Origin: DATARH01 sp035648415
GTDB lineage: Bacteria > Pseudomonadota > Alphaproteobacteria > ATCC43930 > CGMCC-115725
Reading direction: 5' to 3'
NCBI GenBank assembly: GCA_035648415.1
Contig: DASRLO010000058.1
Coordinates: 1 to 6,026 of the forward strand
Length of the DNA: 6,026 bases
In this document: in pieces, positions 5,694 through 6,026 of the stretch
Layout of the letters: each line of letters begins with the position of its first letter
Position numbering within the stretch: position 1 is the stretch's first letter
The notes under the pieces: generated by a model
Told to the model about the DNA's origin: nothing
Databases searched by the model: none
What the model saw: only the letters and a program-made list of their open reading frames with translations
Made by a program: the position numbers and the translations under genes

Positions 5694-6026
5694 GTGCGCA
5701 ACGAAAACAGCCCGGCCGCGGTCCGGTCCACCGCGGCACGGGCCGAGCGCTTCGTCAACAGCAGCGCCCGCAGAACTAACCAAAGCCGCAGGCGCAGACA
5801 AGCCCGCAGCGTGGACTTCGCGCGGATCAACCGCGCTGCGCTCACCCGGCTGCCCGACATTCTCGCTCTCTGGCTGCCCGGCGGCCGGATCGAGGGCGCC
5901 GAATACGTCGCGCTGAACCCCCGCCGCGCCGACCACCGGCCGGGCAGCTTCAAGATCAATCTCGAAACCGGCCAGTTGGCGGATTTCGCGATCGAGGGCG
6001 CGCGCGGCGGCGACGTGGTGTCGCTG
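5694..6026 (+). CDS. Probable DNA primase/replication protein, N-terminal part (runs off window)
   Basis: The visible 111 codons run open to the window edge. After a very basic, probably disordered N-terminus (residues 1-38) come DFARINRAALTRLPDILALW (41-60), then LPGGRIEGAEYVALNPRRAD, then PGSFKINLETGQLADF and GARGGDVVSL at the right edge. The pattern of P-x-x-D-x-x-P-G-S-F-K-[IV]-N-L-x-T-G-x-x-x-D-F followed by G-G-D-x-[VI]-S-L is that of the N-terminal domain of primases in phage-like and plasmid-like elements, usually followed by a Toprim or helicase domain that would lie outside this window. GTG 5694 is the earliest possible start because an in-frame TGA (alpA's stop) lies at 5688-5690. 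GTG 5811 is an alternative that would drop the basic tail. Role: priming replication of the excised element. Confidence 0.75.
   Translation, partial: MRNENSPAAVRSTAARAERFVNSSARRTNQSRRRRQARSVDFARINRAALTRLPDILALWLPGGRIEGAEYVALNPRRADHRPGSFKINLETGQLADFAIEGARGGDVVSL

Noticed and set aside
5547..5936. Minus-strand frames opposite alpA and the primase start
   Set aside because: The plus strand shows the AlpA fold and primase N-terminal motifs. The reverse frames are Ala/Gly/Arg-rich shadows.

Overview
The window is GC-rich (by eye about two thirds G+C), with codon third positions strongly G/C. Its gene types fit a free-living alphaproteobacterium; the order cannot be fixed from 6 kb. It spans the edge of an integrated mobile element. 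The left ~2.6 kb is probably chromosome. From about 2609 rightwards it is an integrative element that runs off the right end.

Left flank. The window opens inside the 3' end of a cold-shock-domain protein gene (to 151). A stretch with an imperfect hairpin follows, then a complete 12-helix MFS transporter (321-1565). The next ~1 kb holds a probably frameshifted small ORF behind a strong ribosome binding site (1679-1971), a ~99-residue unknown protein on the minus strand (2055-2351), and a decayed, shortened second copy of part of the first small ORF (2477-2569).

Junction. At 2609-2657, on the minus strand, lies the 3' part of a tRNA-Arg with anticodon CCT: anticodon loop, variable region, T-arm, 3' acceptor strand and CCA. 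The 5' half is missing on the element side. This is the signature of a tyrosine-integrase attachment site. The orientation puts chromosome on the left and the element on the right, so the intact tRNA gene should lie at the far, unseen end.

Element. All genes run rightwards: a P4-type tyrosine integrase with complete catalytic residues, preceded by two tandem 11-bp repeats that may be arm sites; a higB toxin gene wrecked by an internal out-of-frame deletion; its intact overlapping antitoxin higA; an unknown 255-residue protein; an operator-like stretch with four 9-bp GGACA repeats ending in a palindrome; an AlpA/excisionase-like DNA-binding protein; and the N-terminus of a probable primase/replication protein. 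Integrase, AlpA and primase together resemble the core of satellite-like or plasmid-like integrative elements. Integrase and AlpA would control integration and excision, and the primase would support replication of the excised form. Cargo genes probably lie beyond the right edge. No defence system or other clearly new machinery is visible here. The most informative observations are the attachment site, the toxin deletion scar and the repeat/palindrome array before alpA.
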